Positions 16,864 to 24,845 of a stretch of DNA of 64,000 nt are shown one piece after another. Position numbers and translations under genes: made by a program. The notes beneath the pieces were generated by a model. It was not told the origin of the DNA and searched no databases. It saw only the letters and a program-made list of their open reading frames with translations. This stretch comes from Gordonia tangerina (GTDB lineage Bacteria; Actinomycetota; Actinomycetes; Mycobacteriales; Mycobacteriaceae). Every line of letters starts with the position of its first letter. The first letter of the stretch is position 1. The stretch spans positions 62,001-126,000 of the forward strand of contig NZ_JAKGCU010000007.1 of NCBI RefSeq assembly GCF_021556435.1. The letters run 5' to 3'.

Positions 16864-17405
16864 GGCGCCGCTTGCTCGCGGTCCTCGCCGCGGTGCTGAT
16901 GAGCCTGGGGATGGCGACCGGCTGCAGCGTCGACGGCACCCCGGTCGCCGTTGGCGCCGCCGACGATCAGCAGCCCGGCAACGTCGACACTGACCAGTTC
17001 GACAATCTGCTGCTCGAATGCTCGGTGTTGTCCCCGATGCAGATCGCCGACGCGGTGGGCGGGACGGTGGCCCGGGGCACCTTCAACGGCGCCATCTGCC
17101 GATGGATCGTCGAGGGCACCACCACCGCCGGTGTCACCTTCAACTGGTTCGAGTGGGGCGATCCGAACGTCGAGAAGGACACCGCCAAGGAACTCGGTTA
17201 CCAGACCGAGAACATCAAGGTCGCCAGCCAGGCCGCGTTCACGCAGCGTGACCCGGATCGGCCGGCCGTCTGCGGCGTCACCGCACGCGCACCGAGCCGG
17301 GGCGTCTACACCTGGTGGGTCGAACCCCGCACGTCGGCGGTACCGGCCGACCCGTGCGCGGCCCCGATCAAACTGATGGAGTTGCTGCTCAGCGGTGGTC
17401 AGTGA
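16860..17405 (+). CDS. DUF3558-family lipoprotein
   Basis: A 181-residue exported lipoprotein. The signal is MRRRLLAVLAAVLMSLGMATGC with lipobox ATGC, giving a mature start at Cys22. The mature domain contains the DUF3558 pattern of spaced cysteines (LLECSVLSP, GAICRWIVEG, AVCGVTA, DPCAAP) and the aromatic strand GVTFNWFEWGDP. It is paralogous to the second half of the preceding gene (VTSFNWYRGSP aligns), and its ATG overlaps that stop by 4 bases, so the pair are a tandem duplication translated together. It is anchored to the outer face of the cytoplasmic membrane. No biochemical role is known to me for the family. Confidence 0.85.
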   Translation: MRRRLLAVLAAVLMSLGMATGCSVDGTPVAVGAADDQQPGNVDTDQFDNLLLECSVLSPMQIADAVGGTVARGTFNGAICRWIVEGTTTAGVTFNWFEWGDPNVEKDTAKELGYQTENIKVASQAAFTQRDPDRPAVCGVTARAPSRGVYTWWVEPRTSAVPADPCAAPIKLMELLLSGGQ

Positions 17406-17415
17406 CGGGTGCGGC

Positions 17416-17808
17416 TCAGACCGGTATGACCCGGACCAACTCGTCGATACCGACGAAGTCCGCCGGATTGCGCGTGTAGAGATGCGCGTCGTGGGCATGT
17501 GCGGTGGCCGCGATGAGTAGATCCAGCGAGCGTGCGCGAGGTTGCCGGCCCGCCTCGAGTACGGCAGCAGCCACTTTGCCGTATGCGGCTGCAACCGCCT
17601 CGTCGACCGGCAGCGCATCGAAGGATCGCTCGATGATCAGTAGCCGCCGCAGTCGCTCGGCCCGCGACGTTGCGTCTTTGGCAACGAGCACACCGAAGTG
17701 CAGTTCTGCCACCGTGATGGCGCTCAACGCCAGCTCGCCGGCGAGCGCTCCAACATCGGGGGCGAGAACCACGCTGGTATCAAGAATCGCCCTCACCGAG
17801 GTAGCCAC
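17416..17808 (-). CDS. vapC: PIN-domain toxin, VapC family
   Basis: A 130-residue PIN-domain ribonuclease. Acidic residues expected at the metal site are present: Asp10 in AILDTSVV, Glu in TVAELHFG, and Asp in RSLDLLIAATA, with a further acidic residue near RNPADFVGID. VapC toxins cleave tRNA or rRNA and are neutralised by the cognate antitoxin. The gene overlaps the antitoxin gene upstream by 16 bases, the usual arrangement. It is convergent with the lipoprotein gene at 17405, only 10 bases apart. The target RNA cannot be predicted. Confidence 0.9.
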   Translation of the reverse strand: MATSVRAILDTSVVLAPDVGALAGELALSAITVAELHFGVLVAKDATSRAERLRRLLIIERSFDALPVDEAVAAAYGKVAAAVLEAGRQPRARSLDLLIAATAHAHDAHLYTRNPADFVGIDELVRVIPV

Positions 17809-18041
17809 GGATCACCGACAGCGTGATCGATGGTCTCGCGGTCGGTAGCCCAGTCGGCGTCGGCGGGACCGGCGAACAGGTCGCGGATGTCGTGCCACCG
17901 GCGCCAGGCTCGCGGGGCCGCAGGGACGAGGCGAGCACTCGGACGACCTGACACCGTGATGGTGATCTGTTCGCCGGCCTCGACTCGTCGCACCAGCTCA
18001 GAGGCGTCTTGGCGCAGTTCGCGCAGTCCCACGGTCGTCAT
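17793..18041 (-). CDS. vapB: Phd/YefM-type antitoxin partner of VapC
   Basis: An 82-residue antitoxin. The N-terminal half, MTTVGLRELRQDASELVRRV, followed by EAGEQITITVSGRPSARLVP, is the Phd/YefM DNA-binding fold often paired with VapC in actinobacteria. The C-terminal part (RRWHDIRDLFAGPADADWATD) should wrap the toxin. It begins only a few bases after a promoter-like TACACT on the minus strand, so the transcript may be leaderless. A palindrome overlapping that element (18051-18066) is the likely autoregulatory operator. Confidence 0.88.
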   Translation of the reverse strand: MTTVGLRELRQDASELVRRVEAGEQITITVSGRPSARLVPAAPRAWRRWHDIRDLFAGPADADWATDRETIDHAVGDPWLPR

Positions 18042-18050
18042 CAGTACAGT

Positions 18051-18066
18051 GTAGCGCTTGTGCTAC
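18051..18066. promoter_or_regulatory. Likely VapBC autoregulatory operator
   Basis: GTAGCGCTTGTGCTAC is a 16-base palindrome with perfect 5-base arms (GTAGC/GCTAC) and two further symmetric positions. It lies 10 bases upstream of the antitoxin ATG and overlaps the minus-strand TACACT that looks like a -10 element, the position expected for repression by the antitoxin-toxin complex. Confidence 0.6.
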
Positions 18067-18082
18067 CTCACCGTCCGGTTCT

Positions 18083-18913
18083 TCACCCCGGCGGCAGCTT
18101 CGTCACCGACACCGTCGCAGCCACCACCAGCTCGCCGTCAGCGTCGGGGATCAGCATCCACACCAGGAGACGGTCGGCCTCGCGCACGCGGCGCAGGGTG
18201 ATGGACACACCCGGCGTGATCGGCCGAAGATATTCGATCACCGCGCGGTGCGGAACGTCGGCGAGGTCGGGATGCTCGACCAGCTCGTCTTCGACCGCCT
18301 CCAGATACGCCGCGTTGTTGAGGTGTTTGAACGGGTCGAAATCGGTGATGCGCAGGACATGGATGCGGTCGGGCAGGGAGACCTCGTCGGCCGCGGGCGC
18401 CTTGTCCGGGTTCATCGACCGCCAGCGCAGCCGGTGCTCGTCGGTCATCGACGACAACATCTCGAGCATCTCGTCGCTGATCCGCGACGGCATCCCCTGA
18501 TCGTTGACGTTGATCCAGAAGGCCTCGGTCTCGATCAGGCCCGGTTCCCGTGGCTCCGGATTGAACCGATTCGTGTCGTGCTCGGCCGTGAGACGCACTC
18601 GCATGTTGGTCCAGCGAGTCGACAGCGCGCCGCACCACCGTTGCGCGGTGACCGTCGCGGGCCACGAGATGGGTCGGATGACGTCGATGACGGTGCGTCG
18701 CACGATCCAGAAGGGATCGCTGTGGCTGTAGTCGGTGGCCTCGATGTTGTCGTTTGCGACATCCTGCAGGTAGCGCGCCACCGCGTCGAGTCGTAGCCGC
18801 ATCTGCTGGTCGATGTCGCCGGTGCGGACTCGGTAGGCGACTTCGAAGTGCCGTGCACCATCCTTTCGATCCCGCAGTGGTTGGCTGTCCATCCCGCTGG
18901 GTGAGGCGCTCAC
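18083..18913 (-). CDS. Acyl-ACP thioesterase (FatA-like, double hotdog)
   Basis: About 276 residues made of two hotdog domains. The N-terminal domain includes YRVRTGDIDQQMRLRLDAVA and the long-helix region RYLQDVANDNIEATDY. The C-terminal domain contains the catalytic-type segment FDPFKHLNNAAYLEAVEDEL, with Asn and His as in acyl-ACP thioesterases. It should hydrolyse acyl-ACP or acyl-CoA to free fatty acid in the cytoplasm. GTG 18913 is preceded by AGGGA, while ATG 18892 has no such site. A far longer open frame continues antisense through fprB but has no coding character. It is divergent from fprB, sharing a 100-base promoter region. Confidence 0.83.
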   Translation of the reverse strand: MSASPSGMDSQPLRDRKDGARHFEVAYRVRTGDIDQQMRLRLDAVARYLQDVANDNIEATDYSHSDPFWIVRRTVIDVIRPISWPATVTAQRWCGALSTRWTNMRVRLTAEHDTNRFNPEPREPGLIETEAFWINVNDQGMPSRISDEMLEMLSSMTDEHRLRWRSMNPDKAPAADEVSLPDRIHVLRITDFDPFKHLNNAAYLEAVEDELVEHPDLADVPHRAVIEYLRPITPGVSITLRRVREADRLLVWMLIPDADGELVVAATVSVTKLPPG

Positions 18914-18936
18914 TCGGTCCCTACTTTCGGCCGCCG

Positions 18937-18957
18937 GTATCTTTACAGTTAAGATAC
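18937..18957. promoter_or_regulatory. Perfect 7-bp inverted repeat between thioesterase and fprB
   Basis: GTATCTT and AAGATAC are perfect inverted arms separated by TACAGTT (21 bases in all). The element lies 24 bases upstream of the thioesterase GTG start and 56 bases upstream of fprB. Its AT-rich character suggests promoter or operator function. TAAGAT inside it could be a plus-strand -10 element. The regulator is unknown. Confidence 0.5.
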
Positions 18958-18972
18958 TCAGGACGGAAAAAC

Positions 18973-18986
18973 TAGAACACGTTCCA
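18973..18986. promoter_or_regulatory. KstR-like operator upstream of fprB
   Basis: TAGAACACGTTCCA matches the mycobacterial KstR consensus TNNAACNNGTTNNA at every defined position. It sits 27 bases before the fprB ATG. KstR is the TetR repressor of steroid-catabolic genes in mycobacteria and rhodococci, so fprB may supply reductant to steroid-modifying oxygenases. A second, slightly weaker box occurs at 54727-54740. Confidence 0.6.
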
Positions 18987-19012
18987 CGTGTCGGATTTCG
19001 AGGAAACAGCAG

Positions 19013-20689
19013 ATGGCGCATGTGATCACCCGACCATGTTGCAACGACGCCAGTTGTGTCAGCGTGTGTCCGGTCAACTGCATCCACCCCACTCCGGACG
19101 AACCGGAGTTCTTCACCGCGGAGATGTTGTTCATCGATCCGGAGACCTGCATCGATTGCGGTGCGTGCATCGACGAGTGTCCGGTCGAGGCGATCCTGCC
19201 CGATGACCAGCTCGAAGAGCGTGACGAGCCGTACCTGCAGATCAACGCCGACTACTACAAGGACCATGACGTCGAGGGTGGGTTGGTGCCCCCCAAGAAG
19301 GCGCCGCAGTTGCCCGACGGAGAGCTGCATGTCGCGATCGTCGGCGCCGGCCCGGCGGCCTTCTACGCCGCCGAGGAACTCGTGCGCAAACCCCAGGTCA
19401 AGGTCGACATGTTCGATCGGCTGCCCACGCCCTACGGCCTGGTCCGCGCCGGCGTCGCGCCCGATCACGCCCCGACCAAGGGGGTCGAGAAGACGTTCGC
19501 GGCCACCGCGGCCAAACGCAATTTCCAGTACTTCCTCAACGTCGAGGTGGGCAAGCACATCACGCACGCCGAGCTCGCCGAGCGCTACCACGCGGTGATC
19601 TACGCCGTCGGCGCCGCGACCGACAAGCGGCTCGGCATCGAGGGCGAAGACCTCTCCGGTTCGATCCCCGCCACCGAGTTCGTCGCCTGGTACAACGGCC
19701 ATCCCGATTACGCCGACCTCGACGTCGACCTGTCTTCGGAACGGGCGGTGGTGATCGGCAACGGCAACGTCGCCCTCGACGTCGCCCGCATCCTGGTGAG
19801 CGATCCCGAGGAGTTGGCAAAGACCGACATCGCCGACCACGCGCTCGCCGCGTTGCGGGAGTCCAATGTCCGGGAGGTCGTCCTGCTGGCCCGGCGCGGT
19901 GTCGCGCAGGCCGCCTACACCAACAGCGAGTTCCTCGCGCTCGGTGACGTCGAGGGCGTCGACGTGGTCATCGGCCCCGACGACCTCGTTCTCGATGCCG
20001 CCACCGAGGCGGCGCTCGACGACGACACGCTCGACTCGACCATCGCCACCAAGATCCGGCTGGCCCGCGAGTTCGCCGAACGACCCACCGCCGACGGCAA
20101 CCGTCGCATCGTGTTCCGCTTCCTGGTCTCGCCGGTGGAGATCGGCGGTGATGGACATGTCGAGTCGCTGACCTGCGTGCGCAATGCCTACGCGCCGGGC
20201 ACCGAGCGGATCGCGGTCACGCCGACCGACGAGCGCTTCGAGTTGACGACCGGTGTGGTGCTGCGGGCCATCGGCTATCGCGGTGTGCCGGTGATGGACT
20301 TGCCGTTCGACGAGGTCAAGGGTGTGGTGCCCAATGCGGACGGGCGGGTGCAGGCGGTGGCCGATGGCGACGTCATGCCCGGCCTGTTCGTGACGGGTTG
20401 GATCAAACGAGGCGCGACCGGGGGGATCGGGATGAACCGGATATGTGGGCAGGAAACCGCGGAGGCGGTGCTGCGCGACTTCGTCGACGGCGCTCTGCCT
20501 GCGCCGACCGTGGTGCGTGACGATGTCGCCGACATCGTCGCCGATCGGGGTGCGCGACGAATCGATCTGGCGGGCTGGAAGGCGATCGACGCCGCCGAGC
20601 GCGACGCGGGCAAATCTGCCGGTCGCCGCCGCGTCAAGATCGTCGCGGTCACCGAGTTCGAGACCGCCGCCGGCATGGAACCGGTGTAA
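19013..20689 (+). CDS. fprB: Ferredoxin-NADP reductase with N-terminal ferredoxin domain
   Basis: A 558-residue protein. Residues 1-65 are a bacterial-type ferredoxin with cysteines in CCNDASCVSVCPVNC and CIDCGACIDECPVEAI. Residues from about 105 are an adrenodoxin-reductase-like domain: FAD site VAIVGAGPAAFYAAEEL, then VDMFDRLPTPYGLVRAGVAPDH (in part, RLPTPYGLVRAGVAPDH), NADP site VVIGNGNVALDVARIL, and C-terminal GWIKRGATGGIGMNR. This is the architecture and length of mycobacterial FprB. It transfers electrons from NADPH to ferredoxins and on to P450s. A KstR-like box lies upstream. A glycosyltransferase gene starts 3 bases after its stop, so it may share the transcript. Confidence 0.92.
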   Translation: MAHVITRPCCNDASCVSVCPVNCIHPTPDEPEFFTAEMLFIDPETCIDCGACIDECPVEAILPDDQLEERDEPYLQINADYYKDHDVEGGLVPPKKAPQLPDGELHVAIVGAGPAAFYAAEELVRKPQVKVDMFDRLPTPYGLVRAGVAPDHAPTKGVEKTFAATAAKRNFQYFLNVEVGKHITHAELAERYHAVIYAVGAATDKRLGIEGEDLSGSIPATEFVAWYNGHPDYADLDVDLSSERAVVIGNGNVALDVARILVSDPEELAKTDIADHALAALRESNVREVVLLARRGVAQAAYTNSEFLALGDVEGVDVVIGPDDLVLDAATEAALDDDTLDSTIATKIRLAREFAERPTADGNRRIVFRFLVSPVEIGGDGHVESLTCVRNAYAPGTERIAVTPTDERFELTTGVVLRAIGYRGVPVMDLPFDEVKGVVPNADGRVQAVADGDVMPGLFVTGWIKRGATGGIGMNRICGQETAEAVLRDFVDGALPAPTVVRDDVADIVADRGARRIDLAGWKAIDAAERDAGKSAGRRRVKIVAVTEFETAAGMEPV

Positions 20690-20692
20690 GGG

Positions 20693-21970
20693 ATGCGCGT
20701 CGCACTGCTGTCGTATCGCAGCAAGCCGCACTGTGGCGGCCAGGGGGTCTACGTCCGGCATCTGTCCCGTGAGCTCGCGCTGCTCGGACACGAGGTCGAG
20801 ATCTTTTCCGGCCAGCCCTATCCCGAGCTCGACCAGGTGGCCTTCGACGCCGGGGTGAAGCTCACCAAGGTGCCCAGCATGGCGCTCTATGACGAACCGG
20901 ACCCGTTCCGCACGCCGCGGCCCGGGGAGTACCGCGACTGGATTGACGCCCTCGAGGTCGGTTCGATGTGGACGGCGAGTTTCGGTGAGCCGCTGACGTT
21001 CAGCCTGCGGGTGGCGCGGATGCTCAGACAACGGCGCGACGATTTCGACATCGTGCACGACAACCAATGTCTCGGTTACGGTCTCCTCGACATCCAGAAG
21101 GCCGGTTTCCCACTGATCGCGACGATCCATCATCCGATCACCCGCGATCGCACGCTCGCGGTGAAAGCCGCCAAGGGCTGGCGCAAGATCACCGCATGGC
21201 GCTGGCATTCCTTCCTGCGGATGCAGGGTCGGGTATCCCGACGCATTCCGGAGCTGCTGACGGTGTCTCGCAGCAGTGAGGTGGACATCCGCAAGGCCTT
21301 CGACATCCCGTCGGGCCGCATCACCACGATCCCGCTCGGGGTGAACACGGCGGTGTTCAAGCCGGGTGTTGAGCGCGTGCCCGGTCGGATCGCCTGCGTC
21401 GCAAGTGCGGACGCGCCATTGAAGGGCGTCTCGTATCTCCTGGAGGCAGTCGCCAAACTCAGCGCCGAACGCGCCGTCGAACTCGTGTTGGTGTCCAAAT
21501 TGGACCCGAACGGCCCGTCGGCCAGAATGATCGACGATCTCGCCATCCGGGACAAGGTGCGGGTGGTCTCCGGTCTCGAGGACGAGGAGATGGCCGATCT
21601 GCTCGCCTCCGCCGAGGTCGCTTGTGTGCCCTCGCTGTACGAGGGATTCTCGCTGCCCGCGGTGGAGGCGATGAGCTGCGCCACGCCGCTGGTCGCCACA
21701 CGGGCGGGCGCGATTCCCGAGGTCGTCGGAACCGGCGAGGAGGCCGCGATGCTGGTGCCGCCGCGCGACTCGGGTGCGCTGGCGCAGGCGATCGAACGGC
21801 TGCTCGACGACGCGGAGCTGCGCAGTCGACTCGGTGAGGGGGGCCGCCGCCGGGTGGAGGAACGCTACAGCTGGGCGGCGGTCGCCGCGAAAACCGCGGC
21901 ACACTATGAGACAGTGCTGCAGCGGGTCGGCGCCGAACAGAGCGGCTCGGGACTCACCACTGCGCGGTGA
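20693..21970 (+). CDS. Glycosyltransferase family 4
   Basis: A 425-residue GT-B fold enzyme. The N-terminal domain has the glycine-rich acceptor loop SYRSKPHCGGQGVYVRHLSR. The C-terminal nucleotide-sugar domain contains LGVNTAVFKPG and SLYEGFSLPAVEAMSCATPLV, where the E-x7-E pair (Glu in YEGF and in AVEA) is the family 4 retaining-enzyme signature. Donor and acceptor are unknown. It starts 3 bases after fprB and 57 bases before a methyltransferase gene. With the methyltransferase and toroid-fold genes downstream it probably modifies a cell-envelope or small-molecule glycoside. Confidence 0.88.
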   Translation: MRVALLSYRSKPHCGGQGVYVRHLSRELALLGHEVEIFSGQPYPELDQVAFDAGVKLTKVPSMALYDEPDPFRTPRPGEYRDWIDALEVGSMWTASFGEPLTFSLRVARMLRQRRDDFDIVHDNQCLGYGLLDIQKAGFPLIATIHHPITRDRTLAVKAAKGWRKITAWRWHSFLRMQGRVSRRIPELLTVSRSSEVDIRKAFDIPSGRITTIPLGVNTAVFKPGVERVPGRIACVASADAPLKGVSYLLEAVAKLSAERAVELVLVSKLDPNGPSARMIDDLAIRDKVRVVSGLEDEEMADLLASAEVACVPSLYEGFSLPAVEAMSCATPLVATRAGAIPEVVGTGEEAAMLVPPRDSGALAQAIERLLDDAELRSRLGEGGRRRVEERYSWAAVAAKTAAHYETVLQRVGAEQSGSGLTTAR

Positions 21971-22027
21971 CCTGGCGCGCCGAAGGCCGTTCGCGCGACA
22001 CCGGATCGACACAAAGGAGAAGAACGC

Positions 22028-22768
22028 GTGCTGACAGTGGATTTCGACCGCCTGGGGGTGGGTCCGCAGACCAAGGCGATCGATATCGGGGCGGGACAGG
22101 GCCGGCACTCCTTCGAGATGTTCCGCCGTGGCGCGGACGTCATCGCCTTCGACCAGTCCGAGCAGGACATGGCCGACGTCGCCGAGATGTTCGACGCGAT
22201 GATGGCCGAAGGCCATGTGCCCAGCGATGCCAAGGCGCGCGCCGAGGTCGGTGACGCGCTGCGGCTTCCATACGCCGACAACAGCTTTGACGTGGTCCTC
22301 ATGTCGGAGATCCTCGAGCACATCCCGAGTGACGAGGCCGCGATCGCCGAGATGGTGCGCATCCTCAAGCCCGGCGGCGTCGGCGCAGTGACGGTGCCGA
22401 GGTACTGGCCGGAGAAGGTGTGCTGGGCGCTATCGGACGAGTATCACGAGGTCGAGGGTGGGCATGTGCGCATCTACAAGGCGTCCGAACTCGCCGGCAA
22501 GTTGACGCAAGCCGGCCTCGAGGTCACCGGTACCGATCACGCGCATGCTCTGCACGCGCCGTACTGGTGGATCAAATGCGCTGTGGGCGTGGAGAACAAC
22601 GACAACTTCCTGGTCAAGGGCTATCATCAGCTGCTGGTGTGGGACATGATGAGCAAGCCGTGGCTGACCCGTGTCGGTGAGCAGGCACTCAACCCATTCA
22701 TCGGCAAGTCGGTCGCGTTGTACCTGCGCAAGCCGGGCAACGCCGGCGCCGACGCCGCGGGCAGGTGA
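22028..22768 (+). CDS. Class I SAM-dependent methyltransferase
   Basis: A 246-residue methyltransferase with motif I AIDIGAGQGRHSFEMFRRG, the acidic loop VIAFDQSEQDM at the end of strand 2, motif GDALRLPYADNSFDVVLMSE and the post-strand helix EILEHIPSDE, all typical of UbiE/Methyltransf_11 enzymes. The start is GTG 22028 with AGGAG nine bases upstream. Its stop overlaps the next start by 4 bases (GTGA). Together with the glycosyltransferase before it, it probably methylates the same product. The acceptor is unknown. Confidence 0.88.
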   Translation: MLTVDFDRLGVGPQTKAIDIGAGQGRHSFEMFRRGADVIAFDQSEQDMADVAEMFDAMMAEGHVPSDAKARAEVGDALRLPYADNSFDVVLMSEILEHIPSDEAAIAEMVRILKPGGVGAVTVPRYWPEKVCWALSDEYHEVEGGHVRIYKASELAGKLTQAGLEVTGTDHAHALHAPYWWIKCAVGVENNDNFLVKGYHQLLVWDMMSKPWLTRVGEQALNPFIGKSVALYLRKPGNAGADAAGR

Positions 22769-23811
22769 CACCGCAACCGGCGATCGCAGGGGTACTGACC
22801 GCCGAGCAGGTCGACGCCACGGGTGCCGCGATCGCGGCGATGCAGGAGGATTCCGGGGCGCTGCCGTGGTTTCCGGGTGGTCAGACCGACCCGTGGGACC
22901 ATGTGGAGTCGGCGATGGCACTGTCGGTGACCGGTCGGATCGCCGAGGCCGAAGCGGCCTATGCGTGGTCGCAGCGGCATCAGCGCGAGGACGGGTCGTG
23001 GCCGATCCGGATGATCGAGGGTCGCGTGCAGGACCCGAACATCGACAGCAACTTCTGTGCCTACATCGCGGTCGGGGTGTGGCATCACTATCTGATCACC
23101 GGTGACACCGCGTTTCTCGACGAGATGTGGCCGACGGTGTGGTCGGCGATGGATCTGGTGATGAAGTTCCAACGTCCCGACGGCGCGTTCCGCTGGGGTG
23201 GCGATCATCGCACCGGCGCGATGTTCGACCAGGCCCAGATCACCGGTAATGCCAGTATCTTCCAGGCCATCGACTGTGCCTTGCGGATCGCCGACGAGAT
23301 GGGGCAGCCGGAATCATCGTGGGCGACCGCACATGCCGCGCTCGGCAACGTCATCCGTGAGCGCCCGGAGAACTTCGAGCCGCCGTCAGATCATTCGATG
23401 GACTGGTACTACCCGATCCTCGGTGGTGCTGTGCGCGGACGTGCGGGTCAGGAGCACATCGCCCGCCGCTGGGACGAATTCGTGGTGGGGGGATTGGGTA
23501 TCCGGTGCGTCGACCACCGGCCGTGGGTCACCGGGGCGGAGACGTGTGAGCTGGCGCTGGCGCTCGACGCGCTCGGGGACACCGCAGACGCCATCACACT
23601 GGTCGAATCCATCCAGCATCTGCGCGACCCCGACGGCTCCTATTGGACGGGACTGGTGTTCTCCGACGGGAAGCGCTGGCCGGTCGAGAAGAGTTGCTGG
23701 ACGTCGGCGGCCGTGGTGCTGGCGGCCGACGCGATCAGCCGGACAAGCGCCGGCGAAGGAATCTTCCGCGACGTCCGGCAAACCCTGGTCCTCGGGCAGG
23801 AAGTCACCTAG
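22765..23811 (+). CDS. Alpha/alpha-toroid protein (prenyltransferase/glucoamylase-like fold)
   Basis: A 348-residue protein built from repeating helical hairpins: QEDSGALPWFPGGQTDPWDH, WSQRHQREDGSWPIRM, KFQRPDGAFRWGG, HLRDPDGSYWTG. The recurrent Q-x-x-x-G-x-W pattern resembles the QW-type motifs of prenyltransferase and terpene-cyclase toroids, but no DDXXD or DXDD catalytic motif is evident. A glycoside-processing (six-hairpin) role is also possible given the glycosyltransferase and methyltransferase genes with which it is translationally coupled (GTGA overlap). The function is not recognised beyond the fold. Confidence 0.7.
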   Translation: MTPQPAIAGVLTAEQVDATGAAIAAMQEDSGALPWFPGGQTDPWDHVESAMALSVTGRIAEAEAAYAWSQRHQREDGSWPIRMIEGRVQDPNIDSNFCAYIAVGVWHHYLITGDTAFLDEMWPTVWSAMDLVMKFQRPDGAFRWGGDHRTGAMFDQAQITGNASIFQAIDCALRIADEMGQPESSWATAHAALGNVIRERPENFEPPSDHSMDWYYPILGGAVRGRAGQEHIARRWDEFVVGGLGIRCVDHRPWVTGAETCELALALDALGDTADAITLVESIQHLRDPDGSYWTGLVFSDGKRWPVEKSCWTSAAVVLAADAISRTSAGEGIFRDVRQTLVLGQEVT

Positions 23812-23825
23812 ACTGGTGTCCAGTC
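23811..23825. promoter_or_regulatory. 15-bp perfect palindrome before the LLM oxidoreductase
   Basis: GACTGGTGTCCAGTC has perfect 6-base arms around TGT. It begins at the last base of the preceding stop codon and lies 51 bases upstream of the LLM gene ATG. It could be an operator or a short hairpin between the two genes. The arm sequence TGTCCAGTC also occurs once near the TetR start at 42990, but no family can be named. Confidence 0.4.
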
Positions 23826-23876
23826 AGCCGTCCAAGGTGTGGGCGGCCGCTATCGCGACGTCGCGCGGGAGGGTCC

Positions 23877-24731
23877 ATGGAATTCGGAATCGTGCAGTTC
23901 ACCAGCGACCGTGGGCTGAAGCCCCAGGTGCTGGCCCCGTTGATCGAGGAGGCCGGCTTCGCGTCGTACTTCGTGCCCGAGCATGGACACATCCCGACGC
24001 GGCGCGATGCGGCCCACCCGCAGACCGGCGACGAGACACTGCCCGACGATCGCTACATGCGCACCCTGGACCCCTGGACCTCGCTGGCCGCTGCGGCCGC
24101 GGTGACCGAACGGATTCGGCTGGCCACTGCGGTTGCGTTGCCGGTCCAGTCCGATCCGATCACGCTCGCCAAGACGCTTGCGACGCTGGACCACATCTCG
24201 GGTGGACGCCTCACCTTGGGCGTCGGATTCGGCTGGAACCTCGACGAACTCGCCGATCACAATGTGCCACCGAAGCGTCGCCGGACGATGCTGCGCGAGT
24301 ATCTCGAGGCGATGCGCGCGCTGTGGACCGACGAGGAAGCCGAATACCACGGCGAATTCGTCGATTTCGGTACCAGCTGGGCGTGGCCGAAACCCCAACA
24401 GCACATCCCGACCCTGGTCGGTGCGGCCGGCAACGAAAAGAACTTCAAGTGGATCACGCGCAGCGCCGACGGATGGATCACCACTCCGGGTGAGGACGAC
24501 ATCGAGGGCTCGGTGACCCTGCTCAAGCAGATCTGGTCCGATGCGGGGCGGGCCGGCGATCCGCAGATCGTGGTCCTCGACTTCAAGCCGGTCGCCGAGA
24601 AGCTCGAGAAGTGGCGTGAGATCGGCGTGACCCAGGTGCTCTACGGACTGCCCGACGACAGCGTTGAGCGGGCGAGTGGGTACCTCGCGAAACTGGCCGG
24701 CAAGCTCGGGCTCACGCCCGTCGGCGTCTGA
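23877..24731 (+). CDS. LLM-class (luciferase-like, probably F420-dependent) oxidoreductase
   Basis: A 284-residue TIM-barrel flavin/F420 protein: MEFGIVQFTSDRGLKP, YFVPEHGHIPTRR, RIRLATAVALPVQSDPITLA, TLDHISGGRLTLGVGFGWN, ending in a C-terminal region without insertions. These are the marks of mycobacterial LLM-class F420 oxidoreductases (TIGR03619-like). Coenzyme type and substrate are not shown by the sequence. ATG 23877 is preceded by GGGAGGG; the longer upstream frame overlaps the toroid gene and is rejected. It is convergent with the TetR gene, across tandem repeats. Confidence 0.85.
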   Translation: MEFGIVQFTSDRGLKPQVLAPLIEEAGFASYFVPEHGHIPTRRDAAHPQTGDETLPDDRYMRTLDPWTSLAAAAAVTERIRLATAVALPVQSDPITLAKTLATLDHISGGRLTLGVGFGWNLDELADHNVPPKRRRTMLREYLEAMRALWTDEEAEYHGEFVDFGTSWAWPKPQQHIPTLVGAAGNEKNFKWITRSADGWITTPGEDDIEGSVTLLKQIWSDAGRAGDPQIVVLDFKPVAEKLEKWREIGVTQVLYGLPDDSVERASGYLAKLAGKLGLTPVGV

Positions 24732-24773
24732 TCCGGACCCCCAAGCCCTGCCTGGGGTTGCGTCCCAACCACT

Positions 24774-24845
24774 GGTTGGGTCGCGCTTTGTACTGCTGGT
24801 TGGGTCGCGCTTTGTACTGCTGGTTGGGTCGCGCTCTGTACTGCT
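24774..24845. repeat. Three 24-bp tandem repeats
   Basis: The 24-base unit GGTTGGGTCGCGCTTTGTAC followed by TGCT occurs at 24774-24797, 24798-24821 and 24822-24845; the third has one T-to-C change. It lies in the gap between the LLM gene and the convergent TetR gene and runs directly into the TGGTCGAGTAG repeat. There are no spacers, so it is not a CRISPR. It is probably a short minisatellite produced by slippage. Confidence 0.9.

Noticed and set aside
18914-22321. A very long open frame on the minus strand extending the thioesterase gene through fprB and the glycosyltransferase.
   Set aside because: It is antisense to genes with clear motifs, has Arg/His/Gly-rich noncoding composition, and such frames are common in high-GC DNA. 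Only the part from about 18913 downwards is a gene.
24774-24845. Tandem repeats considered as a CRISPR array.
   Set aside because: Units are contiguous, 24 bp, without spacers, and no cas-like gene is near.
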